DNA of 64,000 nt from Arthrobacter sp. D5-1. Its GTDB lineage: Bacteria > Actinomycetota > Actinomycetes > Actinomycetales > Micrococcaceae. The stretch is taken from contig NZ_CP014571.1 of assembly GCF_017357425.1 (NCBI RefSeq), forward strand, positions 3,472,001 to 3,536,000, read 5' to 3'. Numbering within the stretch: position 1 is the first letter of the stretch; each line of letters opens with the position of its first letter. Positions 63,679 to 64,000 of this stretch are shown here, piece after piece. Position numbers and translations under genes: made by a program. The notes under the pieces are model-generated. The model searched no databases and was not told the origin of the DNA. It saw nothing but the letters and a program-made list of their open reading frames with translations.

Positions 63679-64000
63679 CTAGGAAAGCGGGCGGCCGGCC
63701 ATCTGTTCCAAGCGGCTGATCCGTTCATTCATCGGCGGGTGGGTGGAGAACATGCGGCGCATGCCGCCGCCCCGGAACGGGTTGGCAATCATCAAGTGCG
63801 ACGCGTTGACGAGCTTCTGGTCCTGCGGGAGCGGCAGCTGGGTGACGCCGGACTCGATCTTGCGCAGGGCTGAGGCGAGTGCCAGCGGATCGCCGGTGAG
63901 CTCGGCACCGTCCTCATCGGCGTCGTACTCCCGCGTGCGGGAGATGGCCATCTGGATGAGCGAAGCCGCGAACGGAGCCAGCAACGCCATGGCGATGGTG
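63679..64000 (-). CDS. htpX: HtpX-like M48 membrane protease, C-terminal part
   Basis: Partial gene entering from the right edge; the reading frame is open through base 64000. The visible C-terminal ~107 residues read [34 protein letters not shown] (third zinc ligand Glu region of M48, key part [12 protein letters not shown]) to [16 protein letters not shown], the HtpX end. The HEXXH motif is beyond the window. HtpX degrades misfolded membrane proteins. The stop overlaps a GGTTCAC-T-GTGAACC palindrome at 63665. Confidence 0.9.
   Translation of the reverse strand, partial: TIAMALLAPFAASLIQMAISRTREYDADEDGAELTGDPLALASALRKIESGVTQLPLPQDQKLVNASHLMIANPFRGGGMRRMFSTHPPMNERISRLEQMAGRPLS

Noticed and set aside
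63665..63679. GGTTCAC-T-GTGAACC palindrome at the htpX end
   Set aside because: Perfect but short, overlaps the stop codon and has no adjacent regulator; not enough for a regulatory call.

Overview
The window is a contiguous piece of a high-GC actinobacterial chromosome. Gene content and order point to Arthrobacter sensu lato or Paenarthrobacter (Micrococcaceae). The main clues are a paired HadA/HadB-type dehydratase cluster beside murB, a cystathionine beta-synthase with a CBS-domain tail next to metB, several sugar ABC operons, a GspS/YgiC-type ligase operon, and short high-GC palindromes in convergent gaps. The genus is an inference; no rRNA is present. No phage, insertion sequence, integrase or CRISPR array was seen.

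Layout. 1-6.3 kb: the end of a winged-helix (AlkZ-like) protein, a small membrane protein, murB, an MFS permease, a hadB/hadA-like dehydratase pair, a two-helix membrane protein, a DUF2797 protein and a CitE-like CoA lyase. 6.6-10.5 kb: an organosulfur-type operon (lipoprotein, ATPase, permease, TauD-like dioxygenase). 10.5-18 kb: an aldo/keto reductase, then an alpha-glucoside ABC operon with a GH13 glucosidase and a divergent ROK regulator, with AT-rich palindromes at the promoters. 18-24.8 kb: a Na+/H+ antiporter, an NmrA-like protein, tRNA-Met and tRNA-Thr, a LysM protein, a DEAD-box helicase with a long leader, and a MOSC protein. 24.8-30.6 kb: a KdpDE-like two-component pair missing the usual KdpD N-terminus, divergent from a YgiB-like / YgiC-like / APC permease operon. 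30.7-34 kb: a GT87 glycosyltransferase, an acyl-CoA dehydrogenase and a TetR regulator.

34-40.5 kb: a galactoside operon (Tat-type lipoprotein, two permeases, GH2 beta-galactosidase) divergent from the TetR gene, with a perfect palindrome between them. 40.5-45.7 kb: an MFS permease with an HxlR regulator, a secreted sortase-like protein, and a Tat-exported phospholipase C preceded by a PHO-box-like direct repeat. 45.7-50.1 kb: a second GT87 enzyme, metB and cbs (transsulfuration), and a VOC protein. 50.2-55.7 kb: an AlkA-type DNA glycosylase, a DrrAB-type exporter, an AMP-binding acyl-CoA ligase, an ABM-domain monooxygenase and thioredoxin. 55.7-60.8 kb: a secreted LGFP-repeat/SGNH hydrolase, a TetR regulator with an ABC exporter, and a thioesterase. 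60.9-64 kb: a small TTG-start ORF, a K+ channel, tRNA-Tyr, a small Ala-rich protein, YajQ and a partial HtpX protease.

The most informative signals outside ordinary coding are: palindromic operators that pair convincingly with neighbouring regulators (ROK, TetR, HxlR), the PHO-box-like repeat before the phospholipase, and a set of strong, otherwise dissimilar palindromes lying in nearly every convergent gene gap. The system most worth following is the YgiB/YgiC/APC-permease operon beside the orphan KdpDE-like pair. Its substrate and product are unknown to me.
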